64,000 nt of DNA from Artocarpus heterophyllus (lineage: Eukaryota; Streptophyta; Magnoliopsida; Rosales; Moraceae), in contig CM046341.1 of assembly GCA_025403435.1 (NCBI GenBank), forward strand, positions 7,649,219-7,713,218, written 5' to 3'. The translations under genes were made by a program, and so were the position numbers. Positions 24,420 to 35,446 of the stretch are shown here, piece by piece (the stretch's first letter is position 1; the number at the start of each line of letters is the position of its first letter). A model generated the notes under the pieces. It did no database searches and had not been told where the DNA came from. It saw only the letters and a program-made list of their open reading frames with translations.

Positions 24420-25090
24420 CTGAGATCCGGGCCAACCTAGAGAAATTCCTAACGGAATATCAGGATGTATTTGTGTGGTTCCACAAAGACATGCCTGGCA
24501 TTGATCCTAGTGTCGCCATCACCTTAAGTCCAACCCAACTACAAGCTGGTCCTCTAGAAGCAAAGAGCTTTCAACTTAGAGAGGTATGCTACCATAAATG
24601 AGGAAGTTCAAAAGCTATTGAAGGCTGGATTCATCCGAGAAATCACATACCCAAAGTGACTAGTGAATGTAGTCCTCGTCAAGAAAGCCAATGGGAAGTG
24701 GCATGTTTGTATTTACTACATCAACCTCAATAAGGCCTGTGCCAAGGACTGCTTCCCACTACCCTAGATAGATCAGCTAGTGCACACAACTGCCGGACAT
24801 GAACTGTTGAGCTTCATGGATGCGTACTCCAGCTGCAATCAAATTAGGATGGCCAAGGAAGACCAGATTAATACAGCCTTCACCACTGACCAAGGGCTCT
24901 TCTGCTATGTGGTTATGCCCTTCAGACTAAAGAATGCCGAAGCTACCTACCAATACTTCGTCAACAAGATGTTTGCTTAGCTGATCAGCAAAACCATGGA
25001 GTGTACATGGATGACATGCTCGTCAAATTTGTTTAAGCAACGGACCACATTGCCGACCTTCGAGCATGCTTTGACATACTCTAGGAATAT
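24420..25090 (+). pseudogene. Gypsy reverse transcriptase remnant
   Basis: Codons 24,780-24,980 give LLSFMDAYSSCNQIRM, then TAFTTDQGLFCYVVMPFRLKNA, then FVNKMF: standard Ty3/gypsy RT blocks. The Y-x-DD block is at about 25,000-25,025 (VYMDDMLVK in a shifted frame). Multiple frame breaks. Confidence 0.75.
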
Positions 25091-25379
25091 AGGATGACAC
25101 TCAACTTGGCCAAGTGCACGTTTGGGATTAGCTCGGGCAAGTTTCTTAGGTTCATGGTGAACCAAAGGAGGATTGAAGTCAACTCAAGCAAGGCCCAAGT
25201 AGTGATTGACATGCACTCACCCTGCATAGTCAAAGAGGGGCAGAAGCTAACCAGCATGGTAACAGCCCTATCCAGATTCATCTCTGGTCTATTGACAAGT
25301 GCCATTTGTTTTTTTAGGCACTTAATGGGAGGTGTGAATGGAGCAAAGAGTGTGAGGAAGCTTTTCAAAATCTCAAAAG

Positions 25380-26250
25380 ATACTTAGCCATGCCCCCGCT
25401 CTTATCCAAACCTTTGTTGGGAGAGGTATTACACACCTATCTAGCCGTGTTCGGGAAAGCCGTGAGCTCAGTCCTTGTCAGAATGGAAGATGGGGCCTAG
25501 AAGCCTATCTACTATACAAGTCACATGTTTTAGGGTGCCAAGGAAAGGTACCCTCTACTTAAAAAGCTTGCGTTTTCCCTCGTCACCTTAGCTTAAAAAC
25601 TTCAACCATTCTTCCAAGGCCATACTATTCGGGTTCCGGCCAAGAATCCACTACAGCAAGTCCTTCAAAGCCCTAAGATATCTGGGTGGGTGGCTAGGTG
25701 GTTGGTAGAGCTCGGGCAATACAACATTCATTTCATTCTGAGGACGACCATCAAGGCCCAAGCCTTGGCTGACTTCATTATCGAATTCACTGACGCTGCT
25801 TAGAGCACTCCATCTATCGAGAAGGCCCCAGTAGAAGATCCAAACTTTCCCAGCAACAGCGGAGGCGGTGACATCTCTTAACCAAAGCCTGAGTGGAAAC
25901 TCTTCATGGATGGATCATCTTACACCGATAGGTCGGGCGCCGGGCTAGTCCTTACTAGCTCGGATGGTTACAAAGCGATCCACGCTCTTCGCTTGGATTT
26001 TAAGGCATCCAACAATGAGGCTGTGTATAAAGCACTCTTGGCCGAGCTCAGAATTGCAAGAGACCTCGGAGTGGACCGTATATCTATTTACAGTGACTCT
26101 ATGCTTGTTGTCCAACAGGTTATAGGGCGATTCTAAACTTGAACAGAATTTATGACCGCATATCTACAAGAAGTTAAAGCATTGTTTGGGCAATTTAAAG
26201 CTCATTCTTTTAATCAAATCCCTTGATCTGAAAATTCTAAGGCCGACACC
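25380..26250 (+). pseudogene. Two RNase H modules of the gypsy element
   Basis: The first module (about 25,380-25,800) reads LLGEVLHTYLAV...KPIYYTSHMF...RYPLLKKLAFSLV...ADFIIEFT, the classic Ty3/gypsy RNase H. The second (about 25,890-26,250) starts LFMDGSSYTDRSGAGLVL, continues with NNEAVYKALLAELRIA and SDSMLVVQQVIG, and is of the plant/archaeal type. Having both before integrase places the element in the TAT lineage. Confidence 0.75.
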
Positions 26251-26499
26251 CTTACTCAGTTAGCCTCGGGTTTAGGGGACAACAAACTTATGTTAGTCCC
26301 TATCGAGAAATTAGTAGAGCCAAGCATCACCAAAGATGTGTCTAGTATAGCCAAAGAACAAGAATCCACTTGGATGAATCTGATCATCTGATACCTGACC
26401 ACAGCCAAATTTCCTGGCTATCGGGAACAAGTACACCAGATTCGCAATAGTTCGGCCGGTATTCGATGATTGGGGGAAAAATTTCCTGATGAGTCTACA

Positions 26500-27422
26500 C
26501 TACTCCTTGCCTAAGGTGCGTTGGACATGAAGAAGCCTGCTATTTAATGAAGAAAATCCATGAAGGGCTATGTGACAACCATGCAGGGGGCAATCCCTTG
26601 CTCAAAAGTGTCTTCAGCAAGGTTACTACTGGCCGGCCATGGAGCAAGACTGCAAGGACTTTGTGCAGAAATGCCTCAAGTGCCAGTAATTTGCTAGGGC
26701 GATCAAACACCATGCCAAACCCCTCTCCTCAGTGACTTCTGCTTGGCCTTTTGCCAAATAGGCCATTTACTTGATCAGACCACTTCCCCAAGCTTAGTCA
26801 CAGTTCAAGTATTACATCGTGGCCATCAACTACCACACGAAGTGGGTGGAAGTTGTGCCATGTGCTAGTATGACTGAGGCAAAGTGCATCAACTTTATCT
26901 AGAAAAACATCATCTGCTGGTTTGTAATCCCGCACACCATTGTAACCAACAATGCCAAGCAATTTGAATCTTCAAGTCTACTCTGCCTATGCGAGCAGCT
27001 CGACATCAAAAAGGTCTTCTCATCTCCTTCCTACCCACAAAGCAACAGCAGGTTAAAGCTGTCAACAAAACTATCAAGGACAACCTAAAAAAAACTTGAG
27101 GACCTTAAAGGCGCATGGATCAACGGGCTCCCGAAGGTACTCTAGACGTACTAGACAACAGCCTAAACCACCATAGGGGAGGCTCCATTCTCCCTCGTTT
27201 ATGGGGCCAAAGCAGTTATCCTAGTTGAGGTTGGCCTGTCGAGCTTTAGGATCCAACAATACGACGAGCTCTGGTATGCCGAGATTATGATGTCTAAGCT
27301 TGATTTGCTTGAGGAGAAAAGGGACCGAGCAGTAATTGGCACCATGATGAGAAACAGGTGGTTGCTCGGTATTATAAAAAGTAGGTCCAACTAAGGAGTT
27401 TTAAAGTTGGTGACTTGGTGCT
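26500..27422 (+). pseudogene. Gypsy integrase remnant, truncated
   Basis: The zinc-binding region is traceable at about 26,550-26,690 (H-EGLCDNHAGG and C-x-x-C in shifting frames), followed by core fragments. The C-terminal YYKK...FKVGDLVL piece ends at about 27,422. The remaining polyprotein and 3' LTR are missing. Confidence 0.6.
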
Positions 27423-27506
27423 AAATTCAGCAACACCGTTTTGTCGTGGTATATCGAGACAAGTAGTTTGATGGATAATGACTTGTAATTCTAGATATTA
27501 TTGAAG

Positions 27507-27908
27507 CTATGAACTTTTGTATTCTCTCTCATTATCACTATGCAAAACCAGAATCTGTGCATTGAACTGAGTACCAATCATTTTATGAAACCTTTGAAAT
27601 AATAAGTTTACCTCATTTTTGAACTTCATCAAACAAACCCAAGTCATTCTACTACAATCATCAATCAATATGACAAACCAAAGCGACCCTCCAGTTGATG
27701 GAACTTTAGATGGGCCCCATACATCAGAATGCATAACCATACCAGGAACTAGAGTTTTATACAAGATTAATGGAAAAGACATCCTATAACTTTTTGTCAG
27801 TCCACAAACATCACCCATTAAACTAGAAATATCAAGGTTTGTAAATAAATTCGAAAATACTTTTTTGAGATAACCAAATGATGAATGACCTAGACGCCTA
27901 CGCCACAA
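27507..27908 (-). pseudogene. Copia A integrase fragment
   Basis: Open stretch of 133 codons. It starts with the pre-integrase RRLGHSSFGYLKK region, includes C-x-L-x-K-x-x-R (knuckle degraded), the catalytic-core MHSDVWGPSKVPSTGG and FVILIDDCSRMTWVCLMK blocks, and ends at LHSDNEREYKS. The third acidic residue of the D-D-E triad lies beyond the truncation, so it cannot be active. Confidence 0.8.
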
Positions 27909-28239
27909 CCAAATTTATGATTTCTTCTTCTCCCCACACATGCTTGCTATTAAAGCTGGACCTAACTTGTCAGAGTTGGTTGACGCCAAGTCTTGGTAAC
28001 ATAAGTTCCTTTGCCTAATACTACAACCAATCCTTTGCCCTATTTGGATGTCCTTAAATTCAAAGTGATCAGGCCAAAAAATTAAAACACAAGACAAGGC
28101 AGTGGTCATTTGAGAAATAGATAGAAAATAATAATTTAACGAAGAAACAACTAATGCAAAATCTAATTTTAATGTATTAGTAAGAGATAAAGATCCTTCC
28201 CCAATAACTGAGGTTAAGGTGCCATTGGCAGTGGAAACA

Positions 28240-28560
28240 TTTTTCTATAAGGATGGCTTTAAGGGCAAAACTTGTCTCGAATCAAAAGTTATATGGTTAG
28301 TTGCACCAGAATCAATTATCCATGTACTATAATAGCAGTTGTAGAAGTTTTTAGAGCCTTACTTGTATTTTTAAAGGTTGCAATTAGTGCTGACGAACTT
28401 TCAATGAGATCTATATCTAACTTTGTCTCAGCAATAGTGGCTGTGGATCCTTGTTTGTGGTTCTTCCTTCAAATATCTCACCAATTTGGATATCTGATGA
28501 TTTCAAAGCATTGATTTTCTTATGACCTTTTTATCAGCAATGGATGTATTGGGTAAAAGA
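28240..28560 (-). pseudogene. Copia A protease and zinc-knuckle remnant
   Basis: The minus strand reads IIDSGATNHITFDSRQV at about 28,270-28,325, the copia protease active site (DSGA). Higher coordinates (28,470-28,560) show a degraded zinc knuckle (HC..KGHKK) with stops. Confidence 0.6.
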
Positions 28561-28699
28561 CTTATCAACCGGTTTCTTTCAATTCTACTGATTCTAAGTA
28601 GGTTGCTTGTGAGCCACCATGGCAGAACTTTCAGAGTCTTCGGCTTTCTTCTTTAGAGTGATCCTTTATATGGCCTTTCGTCGAATCAGAGAGTAACAC

Positions 28700-29190
28700 T
28701 CCTCCAAATCAGGGATGGTGTCTTTTCGTAAAATCTCTTCACGAACTTTTTGAACTCTTTGTCTAACCCGACAAGAAAGATATGTACTCTTAGTCTTTCA
28801 ACAGACTTTAACGTCTTGGAATCATGCATAGCTACCTTATCATGATGATCAAGTTCCTAAAATATTTCTGTCAATTCTCCATAGTACTTAGAGAGTGACA
28901 TTCTGTCTTGTTTGGTAGTAAAAGCCTTTTGATTCAGGTAGAAAATCTGTAATTCATCGCTTCCATCATAGAAAACTTTTGACAATGTGCTCCAAATTTC
29001 TCGAGCAGTGGGAATGCGTAGATACCGCTTCATAATCTCTGGAGACATTGATAAGAGCAACCACCTTTTCACTTTTTGATTCACAGGATACCACTTCTCA
29101 TACTCCTTGGATGACTCTTCAAGTGGTTTTGCATTGCGATGAATGTAAGAATGTTTTTTCCTCTCAGCAAGGTGCATCTCCATAATTTGA
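28700..29190 (-). pseudogene. Copia A gag fragment
   Basis: Codons 28,857-29,183 (108 residues) fit the UBN2-type copia gag: KWYPVNQKVKRWLLLSMSPE, then ARE-IWSTLSKVFYDGSD, then QIFYLNQKAF, then LSKYYGELTEIF. Stops and shifts lie on both sides. Confidence 0.75.
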
Positions 29191-29998
29191 GACTAAACAT
29201 CATAGTTTGTCTCTATAAGAATGATTCTGGCATTAAAAATGCCTTCGGATTGGACAACGACTGGAAGTTATTTCTCTTCTAATGATGTATTTTTTAGTCC
29301 GCCATAGTTTCAAAGCGGAGGATGACCTAGGATTATAGAGAATCGTGATAGGATCCTAGAACTTCTACAAACCAGACGTGAACCAGTTGGAAATTGAGTG
29401 AATCGACAGGTGGAATGCAAATTTCTTACTGAAGCAGATACAAAATGACTTGTCATTTTATATTGGAAGCACCTAGACACTTATCTTTTCGCTTCAGGCG
29501 ATGCAGCTTCCAGAGACTAAAACGACATGTCATTTTGTTTACAATAAAAATGACGCAAGACAAAAAACGTCGTTTTTTGTTGTCTTTAATTTCTAACAAT
29601 GTTTGCAATAAGTGACCCGGCATGTGTTTTCTTTTGGCCGAGGATCTTGCAGCAGTTTTCGGTGACGTTGAAAAAGTAGATTGATCAAAGGATTACGAGG
29701 ACCTCCATGGTGCAGGCTATTGAGCTTGACAGCAAATGAAACAAATTTGGTTGTTGTTTTTTTTTTACTTGAATTTGTTTAGAATCAAAAACACTTTAAC
29801 AAACCTGGTTTTTTTAATGGGCTTTTGCTATGCTTTTTTTCGAATTTATTTGGGTATTCTTTTTTCAATGAAAGAAATGTTGCAATTCTGGGGGAAAAAA
29901 AAAGAAAAAAAGGAGCAGAGTGTGATGGCTTTGGAGGAAAAATAATGGCAGAACAGTTTTGGTCACCAGGAATGTTAAGCTTTGGTACCATCAAGAAA

Positions 29999-30201
29999 TG
30001 CTTTGTTGCATTTCTTGAGTAAGAATGATACAATGTGATCTATTTATAGATCAAAGAAAGACAATAATGAGTTGTTACATAGATGGTACACATGGGATAC
30101 ATGGGATAGTGTACATGGTATGATTTGGAATGAGTTGGAGGAGTAATATGAAGAATTAGTTGGTAGTGTAGGAGCACATGGACAACCTGGATTATTCAAC
30201 A
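29999..30201 (-). repeat. 5' LTR of copia A
   Basis: About 203 bp, reading TGTTGAATAATCC...AACA-type ends on the minus strand. It matches the copia B LTRs (35,181-35,382 and 46,252-46,453). A degraded GCTCTGRTACCA-like primer-binding site flanks it on the inner side (about 29,979-29,991), which fixes the orientation. Confidence 0.7.
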
Positions 30202-30610
30202 ATAATCGAGTGTTTTGAAAAGATAGTTAAAACAACAAGTTGAAAACAAAATTCTATAACATATGAAAGTTTTATACTATAATAAATTTTTTTTTACACT
30301 ATAGCAAAACTAAGTTGCTAAACGAAGCCTAATTGACAACAAAGAAATTGAAACTTGATGTCCATATTAGGACAGAAATTATGTGGCGGTTAGGAATCAT
30401 ATTTCTCCTTAAAAGATAATTATTATGGGATAAAAATCAAATTTTGCTTTTAGTAGTTTTGAATAAACTAAATTAGCAATTTTATACTTAGAAAAGTTTC
30501 CTTTATAATAAATTAATCTAAAAAAGTCAAAATTATTTTTGTTAGGATACAATGTTTCCATAGTTTTTCCAACAATTTTACCTTCGACACCATAGACTTA
30601 ATTTCATAAT

Positions 30611-30650
<40 letters not shown>

Positions 30651-31363
30651 TTTTTTGTCAGTACAGCAGACACGTTCTCTGCTGAGGCATGCATATATGA
30701 AGAATTGTGTCGTATTGTTGTTATTTTCCTTCACTAGGCTACACATCCTCCGCGAGCTAATGCATGCAAAGCTCTCAACACTTTTGGAGCTAGTATTTCT
30801 GTTTGACTTTGTTCATTACATCATCAAAAAATTTCCTCTTTATTTAATGTCGTTTTTTTTTTTTGTCTCCTCTTGTTTTTTTGTTGTCTCTCTCATTTTG
30901 TGTGGTTTTTCCTTTGTTTTCTTTAACAATTATTTGTCGTTTTCCAATTTGGTATCGTTTTTCATTTCTTCATTTTACCATCGTTTTTGGTCTCTAAGCG
31001 TATTTCCTGTCATGTTTCCTATGGACTAGTAACAATAAATTTCTCTACCACTGTTTTTATTGATAAGAATTTCTCACCTCCAGAGACCAAAAAAAAAAAA
31101 GAATCCTTATCGATCTTTTAAATAACCAGGGTTGCTTCTTTATTTATTGTACCATCAATCCAACATTTTCAGCACACAATAATATTATTTGTTCGTTGAA
31201 AGTATAAGCTAGTGATAAATTCACACTCGATTTTAGACGAAGAGCTTGAATATCTTACCTTTTTAAGTTCAAAAAGAAAAGAAAGAAAATTAACCATTGA
31301 CATTAACCATTCGTCAAACTAACGGAAAATGATCCTTAATCGCATTAGTTTGGCTTGCTAACT
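30202..31363. other. Spacer downstream of dioxygenase copy 1
   Basis: No gene. Matches 46,454-47,584 along its length, so it is part of the tandem duplication. It starts (30,333) with a segment also found at 46,590 and 50,333. Contains a (TA)n run and a T-rich stretch that is open on the plus strand (30,655-31,029) only because of low complexity. Confidence 0.7.
30613..30648. repeat. (TA)n microsatellite
   Basis: Its counterpart in the duplicated block is at 46,866-46,895, with a different length. Confidence 0.85.
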
Positions 31364-33694
31364 TCAAAGCTTAAAATCATCCAAGGATGATGCCCGGTCA
31401 ACTCCTTTCGAATTAAAACGGAGAATATATTCCCTCACGGTGGTTTCCCTGTATTTCGGAGGATTGCTTTCCGACAACAACTCCTTGATGGGTCCATATA
31501 TTTTCAACGTTGGCAAATAACCGGTGCAGAAGAAGCTCGCAACAGATACTCTCGGACCTACACGGTTTGCCACTACTCTATGCTCAACACTTACGAATCT
31601 GTCATTTGACATAAGCTGAAGAAACAGAAAAGGATGTGAGCTCTATTTGCTCTGTTTACAAATAATGTGTCCGTTACATCATAATAATCACAAGTGACTA
31701 GATTGTTGCCAGCATGTTATTACTCTTTTTTAAACAGAACTAAGAAACTAAACAACAAAATAAGATCATAAAGCAATAAACACTTGCCTGCAGAAGAGCT
31801 CCGATATTTACCACCAGAGCGCTGGGCTGAGGAGACACGTCAGAACTTGGAGACCACCAATGTCGTCTTGTAGAAGGACAGTGAGGAAGTCATTGTCAGT
31901 GTGCTTGGTAGCTCCCATAGTTAGTTCTGGCTGCGGACATGCAGGATAGTAATGGCACAAAACCGTTAGGCCTTCAGCGCAATCTATGTCATTTAAGTGA
32001 TTCGGATTCAGCCCGAGAGCCTCAGAAATCAGCTCAAACAATAGAATTCCCACTTCCATCATTTGCTTTGAGTACTCCATAAGTATGTCTCTGAAAAAGT
32101 GTAAAAATACACAACATATTAAATTTCATAAAAAATTCTCAATGAACAAGTCATTTTAGCCGTGTACTTAATAGAGTTGGAGGAAAGGGAATATTACTAA
32201 TAATTTCGTTAAACTAATATTGCACATAATAACAGAATAAACAAAGTAGAAAAAATTCAAAGTAATCGCTCATGCATACCAAAAAATCAGGTAAATCAGG
32301 TAAGTTTTGTTTCTTTTTTTTTTTTTTCCTTATTTTCTTAGCCCTTTTAACATTCAAATGCAAGAGCCTTTTTTCAAATTTTCATTGTGCTTTCTAACAT
32401 CCAATTCAATCCAGCTTGATGTTGCTGTCGGAAGTGCTCTATATATGCCCCTGTTTTTTTTTATTGGTTTGTTTATAGATTTTTTTTTTACTGAACACCA
32501 TTTTCCGATCGCTATTGTATGATCATGGTTGGTGTCTTGTTGTCTTTATAGACAAGACAGTTCTAATTGCCAATGTAAAATATTATCTTAATTCATGACC
32601 CTCCCCTGAAAAAAATTTTTGGCTCCGGCGCTGCATTAAACTTCATCGGCCTAATCTTATCTCTATACAAACTTGTCCTTCTTGTTTCTACTAGGATAAC
32701 TCTTTTTGCATCCTTTTTTGCATTTTAAAATTCGACGAACAAGATCAGTACAGTTGATCTTCTTAAAATAGAGAACTCTGATCACATGTCAAATTGGCCT
32801 TTTAGCTTCTATCAAAAATACTAAAGATGACGTTGTTTTATGCACTTCTTCTCAAAAGTTGAAGATAATCGATTAGGTATAGAATTTAAATCACAAATAT
32901 GTCAAAAATAATATGACAGACAGAAACTCACCACAAAAAATATGGTCGCCCACTACTTAGCTAGTTTTGCTTGTTTGTGAACGGTAGATTTCTATTGGCT
33001 TGATTCGGTTCTGTTGTTTATTTCTCCGTTTGTAAAAGCAGACCTTTTTCTTTGATTAATGAAGTTCTTTCCTCAAGATATATATATATTTTCTACAGGT
33101 ACAAATAAGGGATACTTAAAGGTTGGTAAAGACATACCTACATGCTATGGGCAAGTCTTCAGCTTTTGGAGGATGAGGAGCCACATGACACAGAAACGTG
33201 TCCCTCCAATTCGCTGAGATCCCACTATACAGATCAAAGTTGCTGTTATACAACACTGGCTTTGTAGGGTCTCTGGTGTAATACCCTTTCTTCACCTCGG
33301 TTTCTTGCTCGTAAAACCGACGAATCCCTTCTTTCATCTCCTCAAGAATACTCTCTGGAATTCCATGGTTGACTATTTGGAAGAACCCCCACTTCTCAGA
33401 TGCTTCTCTAACTCTCTCAACAATCTCCTTTCGCTTTCCTGAATCTTCAGTAATTAGTCCTCTGAGGTCTATGACCGGAATACTGAACTTGGAACCATCT
33501 CCTGATGAAACAGAGTTGATTTCCTCCAAGTGTTCAAATGGATGATGAAAAATACGAGGAATCTCAGAAACACCAGAATCAACAAGTCCTTTAACACCAG
33601 CCTTAGTTTCATCGAACGCTTTTAGTTCACTTGCTCTGTCATATTCAGCCTTGACTTTGGCTTGAACAATAAGATCTTTGTTTGTGTCAGCCAT
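31364..33694 (-). pseudogene. Dioxygenase copy 1, frameshifted 2-OGD gene
   Basis: Three exons on the minus strand: 33,138-33,694, 31,788-32,090 and 31,364-31,615, with the same structure as copy 2. It belongs to the 2-oxoglutarate/Fe(II)-dependent dioxygenases called ACC oxidase homologs, which hydroxylate or otherwise oxidise small molecules in the cytosol. Exon 1 (DIOX_N part) is intact. Exon 2 keeps the KHTDNDF iron-binding H-x-D but lacks 19 nt found in copy 2 (just after GGLQVL), so the frame shifts and stops at 31,808. The predicted 279-residue product lacks the distal iron histidine and the 2-oxoglutarate arginine. Exon 3 itself is undamaged ([14 protein letters not shown]). Intron 1 is 1,047 bp, about 470 bp longer than in copy 2. 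Intron 2 has a GC donor. The otherwise good frame suggests a recent loss. Confidence 0.88.
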
Positions 33695-33700
33695 TTTTGT

Positions 33701-33729
33701 TTCTTCTTCTTCTTCTTCTTCTTCTTCTT
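33701..33729. repeat. (CTT)n microsatellite in 5' leader
   Basis: CTT repeats, (GAA)n on the coding strand, lie just upstream of the copy 1 start codon. Shorter versions lie at the equivalent place in the stump at 34,818-34,835; copy 2 has a T-run there instead. Confidence 0.8.
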
Positions 33730-33790
33730 TTAATTTTTAATTTTTATTTTTTTACTGATAATCAAGCCTTGATGAAGAACCAATATACAT

Positions 33791-33800
33791 CTTATATACT
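33791..33800 (-). promoter_or_regulatory. TATA box of dioxygenase copy 1
   Basis: The minus strand reads AGTATATAAG about 100 bases before the start codon. Copy 2 has AGTATGACAT at the aligned place and so has lost it. The stump promoter at 34,900-34,920 keeps an extended TATATATATAAG. Confidence 0.6.
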
Positions 33801-34113
33801 AAAGATCCCATAGGTCAACTGTACTAGATCAGAAGACATTGATAAGACACAAATGTTGATAAGACAAGAAAACTAATAGTATATAGATTTTTTGTTTATT
33901 TTTTATGTTATAGATCAACGTCGTTTACATATTTAATTTGCACTAGATTTGTCGTTTTCTCGTAGCTGATAAGACAATCCACCATGTAAACATTTGAACT
34001 TTTCTGGAAAATAAATAATATTTACTTAGTTCTATTAAATTTTGGCGGCGTATTGAACAAACCACCTCCTTGTCGTTTCCGTTTAACAATTTCTAAACAA
34101 TAGAATAGAAGAA
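33801..34113 (-). promoter_or_regulatory. Upstream region of dioxygenase copy 1
   Basis: Matches 34,920-35,180 and parts of 49,550-50,330. Shared phrases include TCGACGTCGT (or TCAACGTCGTTT), GCACTAGATTT-GTCGT and GGCGGCGTATTGAACAAACC. It is the common promoter module of the cluster and ends where copia sequence begins. Confidence 0.6.
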
Positions 34114-34290
34114 ATGGTTTATTGCATATCTTGAGAAAGAATGATACAATGTTATCTATTTATTGATCAAAGAAATACAGCAATGAGTTGTTATACACAT
34201 GAGAGACATGGATAGTGCACATGGTATGTTTTAGAATGAGTCGGAGGAGTAATACGAAGAATTAGCTGGTAGTGTCGGTGTACATGGAAA
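34114..34290 (-). repeat. Copia LTR remnant (3' side)
   Basis: Resembles the copia B 3' LTR at 35,181-35,382 and the adjoining internal stretch (CTCTCCGTCAAGTTGGTGCA), with a short deletion at the junction. It is probably what is left of the 3' end of another copy of the same element. Confidence 0.6.
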
Positions 34291-34785
34291 CACTCTCCGT
34301 CAAGTTGGTGCATAAATATCTTGCATGTCCAACTTGTCTAGAAAATTTTTGAATACCCGAATTGAACAAGAAGATCATAATAAAAGAGTTACAAGCAAAA
34401 ATGCTGATTAGGTAGCAAACAAGGAGATTCAACCCCGAACATACATCAATATTTTTTAAATGAAAATGCTTAGAGATGAGAAACGTGTACCTAGTTCTGA
34501 TAATGAAAAAATTCAACAGACATACCAAACATCGATTACACATATGACTCTTAACACTATTGTTAGAATTGATGGAGACTTTCAATCAAACAAAATCAAG
34601 AAACCGGTAGCATAAAGGCCACTCACAACACAATATATAAGTACATCTAACAAACTAAACACAAAAAGAATCTCAAAGAGTGAGGAGACCGCCTTACAGG
34701 GTATTCAAAATCAAGCTTTGCAGTAGAAGGTTTCTCCTATATGCTAGAATGATGTCCCGTTATTAACTCTTTTCTTTTTTTTTAA
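34291..34785. other. Unidentified insert, no gene
   Basis: About 70 bp of copia 3' internal sequence and then some 400 bp with no match elsewhere in the window. Contains many short AT-rich words; not coding. Confidence 0.4.
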
Positions 34786-35180
34786 CAAGAAGATCTTTGT
34801 TTGTGTCCACCATCTTTGTTTCTTCTTCTTCTTCTTTTATTTATTTTTTTTATTTTTATTTTTTACTGATAATCAAGCGTTGAAGAAGAACTAATATATC
34901 TTATATATATACTAAAGATCACATAGGTCAACTGTAATAGATCAGAAGACCAAAAAATGTTGACAAGACACAAATGTTACTTTTATTTGCTAGTTTTTCA
35001 AACTAATACATATAGACGTTTTTAGTTATTTTTTATGTTATGGATCGACGTCGTCTACATTTTTCATTTGCACTAGATTTTGTCGTCTTCTCGTAGCTGA
35101 TAAGACGATCCACCAAGAAACATTTGAACTTTTCAGGAAAATAAATAATATTCCGTTTAGCATTTTCCAAACAGTACAGT
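34786..35180 (-). pseudogene. Stump of a further dioxygenase copy: promoter and first codons
   Basis: The minus strand at 34,788-34,813 encodes MVDTNKDLL, the N-terminus of copy 2, and then runs out. Upstream (34,836-35,180) it carries the cluster's promoter module, including a TATA box. The rest of the gene is missing, replaced by the unidentified insert. This shows that at least one more copy once lay between copies 1 and 2. Confidence 0.75.
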
Positions 35181-35382
35181 TTAAGAAATGGTTTATTGCA
35201 TTTCCCGAGTAAGAATGATATAATGTGATCTATTTAAAGATCAAAGAAAGACAACAATGAGTTGTTACACACAGGGGATACATGGGATAGTTTACAATGA
35301 ATGGTTTGGAATGAGTTGAAAGAGCAATATGAAGAATTAGTTGGTGGTGTCAGTGTATATGGACAACTTGGATTATTTAACA
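35181..35382 (-). repeat. 3' LTR of copia B
   Basis: The inner edge is set by the polypurine tract at 35,383-35,394. The outer edge is set by comparison with the 5' LTR; an alternative outer edge is 35,189. Confidence 0.7.
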
Positions 35383-35446
35383 CTCCCCCTCAAGTTGGTG
35401 CATAAATATCTTGCATGCCCAACATGACTAGAAAATTTTTGAACGC

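Larger units (their letters stand above)
21185..27422 (+). mobile_element. Ty3/gypsy retrotransposon, TAT-like, 3'-truncated
   Basis: A 5' LTR (21,185-21,845) is followed by ordered gag, protease, reverse transcriptase, RNase H, second RNase H and integrase traces, all on the plus strand and all broken by stops and frameshifts. The order PR-RT-RH-second RH-IN is the hallmark of the TAT (Ogre/Retand-type) lineage. Coding homology runs to about 27,422 (ARYYKK...SFKVGDLVL, the tail of integrase) and stops abruptly at the copia A junction. No 3' LTR is present. Confidence 0.85.
27423..30201 (-). mobile_element. Copia A, 5' half of a Ty1/copia element
   Basis: Minus-strand element. Its 5' LTR (29,999-30,201) is followed, reading leftward, by a primer-binding relic, a leader of about 650 bp, gag (about 28,700-29,200), zinc-knuckle/protease traces, and integrase up to 27,423, where the gypsy element takes over. 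Sequence from 27,423 to 30,201 matches copia B (38,262-39,510 plus 44,938-46,453) closely along its length. The 3' half (RT, RNase H, 3' LTR) is absent here. All frames are broken. Confidence 0.85.

Noticed and set aside
30655..31029. 124-codon Phe/Ser-rich plus-strand frame
   Set aside because: T-rich low complexity; the duplicate block at 46.9-47.3 kb does not keep the frame.
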